Shown: positions 9,189 through 18,209 of the stretch, piece by piece
Layout: every line of letters begins with the position of its first letter
Numbering within the stretch: the stretch's first letter is position 1
NCBI GenBank assembly: GCA_028456385.1
Contig: JALNQF010000618.1
Location: 1-19,321, forward strand
Length of the DNA stretch: 19,321 nt
Origin: Ophiosphaerella korrae
Lineage: Eukaryota > Ascomycota > Dothideomycetes > Pleosporales > Phaeosphaeriaceae
Reading direction: 5' to 3'
The notes under the pieces: model-generated
Database searches by the model: none
Seen by the model: the letters and a program-made list of their open reading frames with translations, nothing else
Told to the model about the DNA's origin: nothing
Made by a program: the position numbers and the translations under genes

Positions 9189-9816
9189 TGTTGGGGGGGG
9201 GGGAGAGGTGGCACAGCCGCATTTCTGTGATTAGGTAGGGTGCATAACACCACAGAATAGCTAGCCACAATTTTACACGTGATTTACTGTGTAGTAGGGA
9301 GTGATTGCATCTACGCGGAGGTTCCGCTCCTACGAGGCAGAGGGCCTTGACGAGTTAAAGTCGAGTGCCCCGCACACCCGAAAGCCGAACCTTCATGAGG
9401 CTGTATCACCTACTCTACCAATTAGAATCTGATAGTCTGCAAAGCCACAAGCTGACGATTAACGAGCTTGGCAGCACTGACATAAGTAATTTATATTACC
9501 TTACAGCGTGGTGCGAGCTCGATCTAACCGGATATAATTAGAAGCTGCTTTGAACAAAGGTGCCGACTAGGGTAGCGAGGCCGCATGAATTCTTACAACA
9601 CGCCAGCTATAAGGCCAATATTGGCATAACTTTATTAAAGCTAGTCTCTAAGAGCTAGGCGCTGCTGTCGCAAGTTAGAGCTCTGCTCCATACAATTCAG
9701 GTAAGCGAGCCGCACGAGCCGCTCGAGCTGCTCCACTGTATATAAGTAGCCCAGCTCAGATAGCTCTTCAATCAATGATCATCTACCACTCATTCCTGAG
9801 CTCGCATCTCGCAACA
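9189..9816 (+). repeat. Possible LTR (solo), TGTTG...CAACA
   Basis: The segment begins TGTTG followed by a run of 11 G (9193-9203) and ends CAACA at 9816, giving short inverted ends typical of copia-type LTRs. A TATA box (TATATAAG, 9739-9746) lies about 70 bp before the right end, as in fungal LTR promoters. Against it, there is no 5-bp target duplication and no primer-binding site downstream. Translation in all frames is broken and unrecognised. Weak call. Confidence 0.3.
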
Positions 9817-9915
9817 GCTGCCTTTGGCGGGGAATTTGGCTAAGCTAAAGCTTTGTTGGGGTTGTATATAGAGAGGACTTGTTACGAATATAACTAGACC
9901 CGTCAGCCAGACAGC

Positions 9916-10066
9916 ATGTCATCTAACCATGGGTTTGCCAAGGATACCATGGGCCTAACCAAGAAGAGGCACCGTAATACAGCCGATGTTCGGCCCATAG
10001 TTAGGCCGAATTTTCCTATAGTTAGGCCGAGTTTTCCCATAGTTAAGCAGAGTTTTCTTATAGTTA
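9916..10066 (+). CDS. Short open frame with PIVRPxF repeats, doubtful
   Basis: An ATG at 9916 opens a basic peptide (MSSNHGFAKD...) that enters the 21-bp repeat and continues into the MITE terminus up to 10161. The part outside the MITE is about 50 codons. It may be the start of a gene interrupted by the MITE, or a chance frame. No domain, signal peptide or membrane segment is seen, and I see no continuation beyond the MITE. A TATA-like TATATAG lies 45 bp upstream. Confidence 0.2.
9997..10066 (+). repeat. 21-bp tandem repeat, 3.3 copies
   Basis: Units at 9997-10017, 10018-10038 and 10039-10059 have the form ATAGTTAGGCCGARTTTTCC plus one base, drifting from left to right. A fourth unit is cut after 7 bases at 10066, exactly where the MITE begins. 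Read in the open frame 9916-10161 the units give seven-residue repeats of the PIVRPNF type. That frame runs into the MITE and has no recognised relatives, so coding status is doubtful. Confidence 0.85.
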
Positions 10067-10485
10067 ACGTGGTTTACAAGCGAGCTGCGCGTACAAGCGA
10101 GCTGCGCGCCCTAAAACACACCCAAAATCCAGATTTCTATAGTAAAATATCTTCACTATAACTTAATTAAATAAGCTAAAATGTAAGATATAGCCTTATA
10201 TAACTATTTTAAGATAAATACTAGATTTTAAAAAAGATATATGAAGTATAGAGCAAGTTAAGAAAAATTAGGGGCTAAAATCGGGCTAATAAATAAAAAA
10301 GTAAAATATCTTTAGAATATCTAGGTTATATACTATAGGAATCTAAAACCAGCTTCTATATAAGTAGTAAAAGGTATACCTATAGTTATAGGAAATATTA
10401 TAAAGTTATAGTGAAGATATTTTACTATAGAAATCTAGATTTTAGGTGTGTTTTAGGGCGCGTAGCTTGCTTGTAAACTACGTTA
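10065..10485. mobile_element. MITE (pogo-derived) with ~80-bp TIRs and TA duplications
   Basis: The left arm from 10065 and the reverse complement of the right arm ending at 10485 match over about 80 bp. Both start TAACGT and include GTTTACAAGC, CCCTAAAACACACC and the tract through TATCTTCACTATAAC. The element proper is 10067-10483 (417 bp) flanked by TA on both sides. The left arm has an extra 17-bp direct duplication (copies near 10074-10090 and 10091-10107). Five arm differences are all G-to-A or C-to-T on the right side. The interior is AT-rich with no ORF. The right terminus is identical over 15 bases to that of the pogo copy at 2911-2925, so mobilisation by that family is likely. Confidence 0.88.
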
Positions 10486-11392
10486 TATCTTGTAAAAGTA
10501 CGTTCTAAACACAATAGCTAGCTTAGACACTATATTTAGCCTATTTAACCCTTTCGCTATCTAGAGAGAAGACAACATTAATAAAGATTGTATACTTAAG
10601 CTTAGAGACCTATTTACTACCCTTGTTAATAGTAGTAGGAACAAAATAATAGACTTTACGTAGGTAAAATAATTTAGAACATATTCTAAACACGTTCTAT
10701 CTAGTATATAGGAAACTCTTACTATATTTATAGCTAGTAATAGTAGAGGCCCTTTTCTCTCTACTATAAAGGTACTATAGGTACTAGCTATACCTATATA
10801 TCCTTTAAGTATTAATAAAAAGTACGCTTACGTTATTCTTATTATAAAAACTAAGCTTAGTAATCTACTAATAAAGAACTAGATTTTAAAGTAAGCTATA
10901 TAAGTAAATCTACGTTAGAATATATTATTAATATAATCTTAATATATTCTAGTTCTAATATTTAAAGGCTTCTAAAATAAATAATTATTTAATAATATTA
11001 CTATTATTTAATAACCTACTTATAAAAAGATAGAAATATAACTATAAAAGTATAAAGGAGTACTTTTATCTCTTAAATACTTTCTAAATAAATCTATATT
11101 ATAGTATTAATAATAAGCTTTAGAAGAAGATTAAGTAACTTTAATATACTTTTAGGAAATATCTTACTACTAGAAAGTAAAAGGCTATAAGGTAGGTTTA
11201 AATATATTTTAGTATATTTACTAATATAGTAGTATTTATATTAGAGTATAGAAGTACTTTAACTTAAGTATATACTTCTAACCTAATAATAACTATAAGC
11301 TTATTATTTTATAATAGATATATATAGTATATAAAAAGTAAAATTATAATAAAAATATATTACTAATATATTATAAAGTAGACTGTACGTAA
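10486..11392 (+). other. RIP-mutated DNA with one coherent cryptic frame
   Basis: From about 10508 to 10950 one plus-strand frame reads NTIASLDTIFSLFNPF..., then KLRDLFTTLVNSSRNKIIDF, ETLTIFIASNSRGPFLSTIK and INKKYAYVILIIKTKLSNLL, broken only by TAA/TAG. It has the composition of a real protein (mixed charge, few low-complexity runs) but I do not recognise the family. From about 10960 to 11392 nothing is recognised. It may be the coding remnant of a repeat. Confidence 0.3.
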
Positions 11393-11617
11393 TATAACTT
11401 AATAAAGTAGTTTTAATAATTAAATAAAAAGAGTAAATAGTAGATATAGTTATTTAAGTAAGTACTAAGTATATATACCTAGTAGCTTACTAAGCGCTAA
11501 CTAAAAGTAGAAAGGTAGTTAAATATTAGTAAGTTTTTAATATTAGTAAGTTTATAATATTAGTAAGTTTATAATATTAGTATAAAAATAAAAGATTTAA
11601 GAAATAACTCCTTTATA
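11393..11617 (-). repeat. 3' LTR of gypsy A (copy 2 of the LTR-like family)
   Basis: On the minus strand it runs from TATAAAGGAG to TTAAGTTATA, consistent with RIP-altered TGTA...TACA ends. It is directly preceded (minus sense) by a polypurine tract at 11618-11635, AAAAGAAGAGAGACC. It matches 1294-1492. It holds the palindrome of copy 1 with one arm altered (11463-11484) and a 17-bp unit repeated in tandem (starts 11522, 11539, 11556, 11573). Confidence 0.7.
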
Positions 11618-12272
11618 GGTCTCTCTTCTTTTAAAGAGTAAATTCCTAGAGCTTAAAAAGAGCTCTAATTAACGAATAATACTTATTAGGTAGTAGTAGT
11701 AGTAGTAGTTAAAGTTAAAGAAGTTAACTATTTTTAAACTTAAAATCGTTATTTATAAAGTATAAATCTAAAGTTTTTACTAATTTTAGTATAAAAGTAA
11801 GACTTATATAACTTCTATATATAAAATATATTAACTATAAACTTTTTTTTACTACTTCTACTTTATACTAATAAAATTAAACCTAAAAGTATTTATATAT
11901 AGTATAAGAGAAAGTAAAGTTAATACTACTAAGTAACTTAATAGTACTAGATCTTTATATAAGTACTTACTATAGATATAAGCTTTATAATAAGTAGGTT
12001 TATTAATATAATAGACTTAGTAAGCTAAATATTTATAAGTATTAAGAAGTAAGTAGTATAAAGTAGCTTTAACTAGAAATTTAGTAGCTAGTTATAAATT
12101 CTATAATAGTAAACTAGACTTATATATAACTAGTTATAAGAGAGTAAAGTAGTTATAGTTATAGTAGTAAGAGTAAGCTTTAACTTAAAAAGAGTCTTAT
12201 ACTTCTTAGCTAAAGTAAACTACTTTTACTATTTTTATACTATAATTTAGCTTTAGCTAGTAGTAAAGTTTT

Positions 12273-12600
12273 TTAATTATACTTTAGAGAGCTTTTTTAT
12301 ACTTACTAATTCCTAAAGTACTTTACTAGGTTATATCTTTATTAAAGCTTTATTTTAAGTATATAGTTAGGATTTTAAGCTTTTCTAAGTAGTTCTAGTA
12401 AAAGTTAAAAGTAGTAATTATACTTTATAGAAAGCTTTTTTATACCTATTAATAGTTTTAAGCTTATTTAAGTAGTTTTAGTAAGAGCTAAAAGTAGTAA
12501 TTATACTTTATAAAGGCTTTTTTTATATCTATTAGTAAGCTAATATACTTTTACAAGTTATATCTTTATTAAAGCTCTATTTTTTATATAGTTTTAGTAA
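12273..12600. repeat. Interspersed direct repeats inside gypsy A
   Basis: A block of about 38 bp, beginning TAATTATACTTTA and containing GCTTTTTTATA, recurs at 12273, 12415 and 12498. A second block like GTTATATCTTTATTAAAGC occurs near 12331 and 12565. A third, GTTTTAGTAAAAG/GAGCTAAAAGTAG-like, lies between them. The blocks alternate, as in a decayed tandem array with a composite unit. In minus-sense translation they give repeated peptide segments. The function is unknown. Confidence 0.55.
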
Positions 12601-14439
12601 AAGTTAAAAGTAGCTTTATATTTATAAATTCTTTTACTAGCTTCTATATAACTTTATTATAGTTAGTTTAGTAGACTAAGTTATAATATCTTATATATTT
12701 TCTATATTCTTTAAAGTATATATCTAAAATAGGTTCTACTAAGTATTCTTTATATATACTACTAGTTTCTTTATTAGTAATAATAATAGAGATTAGCTGT
12801 AGTAAGTTTTAATCTAGTAAGAACTTTTAGTCTTTAAAGTATAAGAGTTTTAGAGAAAAGACTAAGAATATACTTTTACTTAGTATTTCTTAGAGTAGTA
12901 CTAGCTTATATACTTTACTATTATAGTTAACTTTCTTAATAGAGTATAAGCTTACTTATTAGTAGTTTAATTTTAAGATTAGCTAAGTAGTTCTCTAATT
13001 AGCTATACTAATATAAGATTAGTTACTAGCTTTATATACTAGTCTACTATAGTAAAAAGTATTAGCTTAAGCTATTTACTTTTATTATACCTCGAGTATT
13101 TTTTTTTAAAGTAAGCTACTAGGTTACTATAAGTATTAAGTAGCTTATTAGCTTTTATATATTAGTTATATTAAGCTAAGTTTAGTTAGTTTTTATTATT
13201 TTTACTAGAGTATATACTACTATAGAAGTAATACCCTAGATTTATAAAAAATAGAGTTATCTTAATAAATATATTAAGAGTATTATTTACTTATAACTTA
13301 GCTATATATATCTAAGCTACCTAGTTATCTTATATATAGTTAATATATTACTTAAAAAGATTTCTAAAGCTTAATTTACTTACTTAGTTTAGCTATTAGT
13401 TTTTAAGTAGTAAGTAGTTAAAATCTTTTATATAATATAGAAGTATTATATATATAGTACTAAAATTAGTAAATAAAAGTTATTTCTTTATTAGATATAA
13501 TATTTATTAGGACTTTATAAAGCTTTTAAATAGATATAAAATATTAAGTAGCTTCTTTAGGTTTTAAAGACTTATTAGAAAAGAAATAGTATTTTTTTAT
13601 AAAGTAGTAGTAAATTACAAGAATATATTTATAAATCTAGCTACTATTTTTACTAGCTAGTAAAGCTTAAATATAAGTTACTAAGATATTAGTCTAGAGT
13701 ATATAAAGAATTAGTATAAGTTAAAATTAATAAAGTTTACTATCTTATAAGCTTTTTATATAGTAGTAGATTAAGTATATATTATAAAATTACTTAATAG
13801 CTTAAAGTATCTTAAGCTAATAATAGTACTTATATATTAGATATAGCGTACTATAAAGTCTTTTATAGCTAACTAACTAATAGTTATAGTATAAATTAAA
13901 GATTTAGTAGTATAGATAAGTATTTAAAAAAATATATAAATACATTTTATTAATATAAAAGTATATTTCTTTCTTTAACCTAGTAAAGCTAATATTAGTA
14001 TATAAAAAGTAGTATCTAACTTTATAGAAAGCTTTTAATAGTTTTTATTATCTACTATTTATAGTAGTAAATATAGCTTAAGCTATATAGTTTTCTAAGT
14101 ATACTATATTTAGTAATTCTTTTATTAGGCGTAGGTTAATAATATATAGTAAAAGTTCTAAGTCTAGTTTTTTATTATAAAGTAGTAGAAAATCTTCTAG
14201 TAAGTTTACTAATATAGTTTTTATTTTTATAATATAGTAAAAGTTAGTATATACTATAGTAGCTTATTTAAGTATAAATCTATCTAGCTTTTATAGGTTT
14301 ATAAAGCTTAGAGTATAAATTACTATATTTAGTATAGGTTTTATACTTAGAGCTAGGACTTAAAAGCTTAAGATAATTTAGTTAGCTCTTAATACTTATA
14401 GATCTAAATTATCTATAAAGTAATTCTATAGTTAGTTAC

Positions 14440-15340
14440 TTAGGGAATCTATAACTTTATTTATATTACTAGGTATATATTTAATATAGAATTTAAATTA
14501 GGATAGAAATAATAACTAGTAAGCCTAATTGTAATTAAGTATTTTAGTTATTATATATGTTTCTATATTATAGTAGTTTATTATAATATAGATTATATAT
14601 AGACTACTTATAAGCTCTAGCTTTTATTTTTTAAAAACTTAGATTATAGCTATAAGTTCTAGGTTATAAATATTATAATTATATTCTACTAAAGTATTTT
14701 TTTTAAAAAAGAAGCTAACTAGCTTTTAAATTCTATCTTAGTTTAGTTAGCTTATTACTCTACTTAAATATTACTTTAAAGTATTAGTTTAGATGTAGAT
14801 TAGTTTTAAGAAGTTAAAGTAAAGTAAAACTACTTTTAGCTAGAAAGTAGCTTTTAGTTTATTAAATATATCTTTATATTCTTAACTAATTATAAAAAGC
14901 TTATACTAAGTTTTTTAAAAAAGTAGCTTATCTCTTTTAGTAAGTTTAGTAATAACTTTAGACTTAATTAACTAAGTAAGTAGTAAAGTAAAGCTTAAGT
15001 AATTTTTAATAAAGTACTATAAGAATCTAGTATAGCTTAAAAAAGCTAAGACTTCTTTAGTAGTTTTTAGTATTTTTTATTCTTAGATAGCTTTAACTTT
15101 AGAAAGATCTATTATAATTTTTTTATTAGAAATAATTATACTTAAAAACTAAACTATAGTAGTATAAAAGCTAGATTTTTTAAAGTCTATATAAAAGCCT
15201 TACTTTTTTTAGTTATGTAAGTACTTTATAAATATACTAGATATAGTCTATTTTAGTATTAAAGTATATTAAGATATTATCTATATATATAGTATAGAAG
15301 TTATCTAAATATTTTAGAAGAGCTAAGTTAATAGTATACT
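14440..15340 (-). pseudogene. Gypsy A pol fragment: reverse transcriptase end and RNase H
   Basis: This is the readable coding core of element A. The RT catalytic motif reads YIDN instead of YIDD, a GAT-to-AAT change consistent with RIP. It is followed by LIYFNT, as in fungal Ty3/gypsy RT. A frame change near 15170-15190 leads to IIISNKKIIIDLSKVKAI and EVLAFLSYTRFL, the conserved connection segment. RNase H then contains YNYNIYNLELIAII near 14650. A second frame change near 14520 reaches the motif ending in SLS that precedes integrase in this class. All stops are TAA or TAG. Not functional. Confidence 0.82.
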
Positions 15341-15769
15341 TGTAACGGGCTTACTAGGGTTAACTTCCTAATAAGCGTTAGGTATTAGTAGATTAAGAGG
15401 CGATAGTAAGAGTTTATATTATAATCTATAATAAGCTATAAATAATAGAAGATGTTTTACAACTATCTTAGTATTATTACTTGTAGTTAATAATTAAATT
15501 ACTAATACTATCCTAATAATACGTATTTACTACTAACTATATACTTGTAGTAATCTATTAATCTATTACTACTAAGACTAATAGATTGCAGATTACTCTA
15601 ATCTATAATTTATTATTACTAAGAATCTATAGATTATAGATTATCTTACGTGTTCTAATTGTGTGTAGTCTCCTAATCTAGCTCTAGGTTCTCTTCGTTA
15701 TACTAGTCTAATCTTTCTATTATTAGGCTAATTAGTTCTATCTATAGTTCTCTTGTTACTATTGTAATA
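15341..15769 (-). repeat. 3' LTR of gypsy B
   Basis: On the plus strand it starts TGTAACGGGC at 15341 and ends TGTAATA at 15769; on the minus strand it starts TATTACA (RIP-altered TG) and ends GTTACA. The purine tract TAGAAGAAGAGATAG directly precedes it in minus sense, which identifies it as a 3' LTR rather than the 5' LTR of a plus-strand element. It is about 429 bp. Confidence 0.68.
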
Positions 15770-15793
15770 CTATCTCTTCTTCTAAGTAGGTCC

Positions 15794-16470
15794 TTGTTTA
15801 TCTATCTTAGAGCTAAAGTTATTAATCTACTTTCTTTATTAATCTATAGTTCTTTATTACTCTTTATAGTTATTTCTTCTATATATTACTACTATCTCTT
15901 TACTAACTATATATTACGTAATAGTATTAAAATATTTTCTTATTCTTATTATACTTCTCCTAAATTAAACCCTAAATCTCTTCTTTATATTATTTTTATA
16001 AATAATAGTAAGGCTTATAAAGCGTATATTTGCGTAAATATATATAGTTCTTATAATATATCTAGTGTTTCTCTTTTAGAGTATACGTTTACTATACTTA
16101 TCTTTATATCTAGACTTAATAATAATAGGGAGAGCTATTAACTAGACTTAAGAGAAATTACTATCTTAAATTGTAGAGGCTAAAGCTAAGTATAAGTAGA
16201 TCTAGGAGCTTGCGTAGAGTAAGCTAGTAGAAAATTAAGCTTATCTCTCTTACTTTTATAAGATAAAGGCCTTAAATAATAAGAAATTAACTAAGTAGTT
16301 AGTAGCTCTAGAAGCTAAGCTAGACTTAGATAAGGCGCTTAATATTACTATAGTAGGTCCTATATTAGGTAGTCCTATTACCTCTCTATCTATTAGTAGT
16401 AATGTTAGTTCTCTTAGTTTACTACTAGGCGTTCTAGAGGGTTTTAATTTTAGAACTCCTTTAGTTTTTT
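15794..16470 (+). pseudogene. Possible antisense ORF remnant in the 3' spacer of gypsy B
   Basis: The plus strand is open for 115 codons at 15794-16141 (starting MFIYLRAKVINLL), unusual in DNA this rich in TAA/TAG. A second frame from 16170 reads IVEAKAKYK, ELA, SKLVEN, AYLSYFYKIKALNNKKLTK and LVALEAKLDLDKALNITIVG, with TAA/TAG only where Gln or Trp could have stood. This looks like a coiled coil. The two parts are in different frames. The region lies between the chromodomain and the LTR, opposite to pol. The minus strand also has a fairly open frame here, so strand choice is uncertain and the ORF may be spurious. Confidence 0.3.
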
Positions 16471-17781
16471 AAAGTAGTTAAGGTTATCTTCTAGTTCTTA
16501 TATATCTTCTTATAGTTGTTCTTTTTTATCTATACCTATCTATTTTACTAGGTAGTAGTTCTTACTATTATAGAACTAATATACTAAGATCTTTTTAACT
16601 TCCTATTCCTCTTATTCTCTATACGTATCTACTTTGTATACTAGTAGTTCTACTTCTTATAGTACTTATTCTAGTAGTAATATATAAAATATTAGGTATA
16701 TCCTTATTTTGTTTAGTAGCTTTAATTTAAATATAACTAGTATAACTTTTTTCTTAATCTTGTATAGTCTTATTTTTACGTAATCTAATTTTAGGTTTAA
16801 TTATTTACTCTTAATATTTTTCTAAACTAACTATACTTTTTCTCCTTCTCTAAATTAGGGTTCCTTTTTATATTTCTTATTATAGTACTTTGTTATACAA
16901 TTATACAAGAATTTAGCGTCTTGTCTTAGTTAATTGTGTATTTCTTTTATTCTATTTACAAAATTTTCTCCTCTAAGAGTCTAAGACTCTATATTTCTTA
17001 GTATTTTATATACGTTAGGATTAAATCTATAGTTTATAAAGAAAGGTAATATTCCTATTATATATTCTTTGCGCTATTATATACTAATTGTGCTATAAGT
17101 AGTAGCTATACCTAATTGTTCTAGTTATAGTTAAGGTAGTATCTTAAGTATTATTCTACTATCTAGTTTATACGTTCTAATTATTTATCTATCTATAGGT
17201 AGTATACTATTAATATTATATACTTAATTCCTAATTATACTATTATTATTCTCTATAATTTTAATATAAATCGTACGTCTCTATCTATAATAATCTTATT
17301 TAGAATACTATACTAGCTTATTATAGTTCCTAGAACTTAGTATATAGTAATCTCTATCCTACTTTTTTTTTATATAGTCTAAAGTACGTATACTTTATAA
17401 GCTTATTTACTATTATAAAAATTCTATTATACTTAACTCCTAATATTAGGTCTTTTAACTTAAGTAACTTTGTAATAAAGTCTATTATTATTACTCTCTA
17501 AGAGTACTCTAGTACTTTAACTAGTTATAGCGTTCTATATAGTATATATTAGTTATATTTATTTTTATAATACTTTGTATAATCTTGTAGTACTTCTTCT
17601 ACTAGTTCTCTTACTCTTAGGATTATTAGATTTAAAGGAAGTTATAGTAATTTAATAAAAAGGCTTTTTTGTAATAGCTATATAAGGGCTTTATTAGAGA
17701 GGGATACTAAGGCTTTTAGAAAAGCCCTTTTTAAGTTAGTTACCTATAACTTAAAAGTAATAAGTATAAACTAAGTAGATT
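16450..17781 (-). pseudogene. Gypsy B pol fragment: integrase plus chromodomain
   Basis: The zinc-binding end (LVEEVLQDYTKYYKNK, near 17575-17620) leads to IIIDFITKLLKLKD with the first catalytic Asp at 17480-17482. KYNRIFIIVNKLIKY follows, then the second Asp in IIIDRDVRF (17283-17285), and Glu in LERIN (17175-17177), exactly 36 codons on, as in DD35E integrases. Frameshifts lie at an A9 run (near 17363-17371) and near 17060. Downstream, GEKV...KNIKSK and LDYVKI...YKIKKKV match the GPF/linker region of Ty3/gypsy integrases. The chromodomain runs EVKKILVY, FYNSKNYYLVK, IGIDKKEQL, ELEDNLNYFKKLKEF. Chromodomains steer integration to marked heterochromatin. All stops are TAA/TAG; the integrase triad itself survives. 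Confidence 0.9.
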
Positions 17782-17786
17782 AATTA

Positions 17787-18172
17787 TTGTCTCTATCTCT
17801 AGCCCTGCGCTCTATTTATGTATCTACAATATAGTAGTCTTAGCTAGGTCTCTTAAGATAGTAGCGAGCTAGATCCTTAATACCTCTTTATTAAGGTACT
17901 AGTTTCTTTATTATATTAGTCGTACTAACGTAGTCTATTTCCTTATATATAAGATTCTTTATTTAATTCCTTTATTTATAAAGGTTAAGGCTACAATCCT
18001 TTTAGCTATAGTAGAGTTAGCAGCTTAGCGATTATTACGCCTGTGCGCTAAGCTAATTAGATCGTAGCACTAGCTTAAGCGAGCTAATTAATAGATTCTA
18101 GGTACACCTAGAATCTATTACGCTTCTCTACGTATATGCTATCAAGTATCTAATTGTATAACTTATCTAACA
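17787..18172 (-). repeat. 3' LTR of copia C, with strong hairpins
   Basis: The right edge is well supported: TAACA at 18168-18172 (TGTTA on the minus strand) just after the polypurine tract. The left edge, near 17785-17790, is a guess from ACAATA on the minus strand. The LTR contains a perfect hairpin with 14-bp arms at 18090-18103 and 18106-18119, and a 9-bp inverted pair at 18022-18030 and 18046-18054. It keeps more CpG and CpA than the coding part. Confidence 0.65.
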
Positions 18173-18209
18173 CACCCCTTTAGGTTAGTAACTTATTAGT
18201 AAGCTAGAT

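Larger units (their letters stand above)
11393..15340 (-). mobile_element. Gypsy (Ty3-type) retrotransposon A, 5' part cut off at 15340
   Basis: The element is read on the minus strand. It has the end of the reverse transcriptase palm with FYTIYIDNILIYFNT (YIDN at 15276-15287). After a frameshift the connection follows (KVKAI, then EVLAFLSYTRFL near 15020-15110), then RNase H ending in a region like IKYIPSNINKVIDSLS near 14440-14500. From 14440 to 11640 the frames are scrambled and I could not identify integrase with confidence. A purine-rich tract precedes the 3' LTR (11393-11617). RIP stops are throughout. At 15341 the RT is cut by the LTR of gypsy B, so the rest should lie beyond the window. 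Confidence 0.78.
15341..17786 (-). mobile_element. Chromodomain gypsy retrotransposon B, 5' part cut off by copia
   Basis: Read on the minus strand: integrase and pre-integrase region (17781-16900), GPF/linker region (16860-16660), chromodomain (16602-16452), a 3' spacer (16440-15785), a polypurine tract (15784-15770) and the 3' LTR (15769-15341). Its LTR end, TGTAACGGGC on the plus strand, abuts the truncated RT of gypsy A, so B inserted into A. Its upstream pol and gag are missing from the window because the copia LTR begins near 17787. RIP damage is strong but lighter than in element A. Confidence 0.83.

Noticed and set aside
9300..9500. tRNA or 5S-like gene in the GC-balanced non-coding stretch
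   Set aside because: No cloverleaf or A/B-box pair could be folded by eye.
11691..11708. CRISPR-like or regulatory short repeat (TAG)6
   Set aside because: A simple microsatellite; no spacers, and the genome is eukaryotic.
13000..13450. Gypsy A integrase zinc finger and core
   Set aside because: Fragments such as TIVD followed by YIKLVTN were suggestive, but I could not line up the HHCC or DDE residues in order, so I do not call it.
15341..15769. Reading the TGTAAC segment as the 5' LTR of a plus-strand element with gag at 15794
   Set aside because: No primer-binding site follows it, while a polypurine tract sits in the right place for a 3' LTR of the minus-strand gypsy B.
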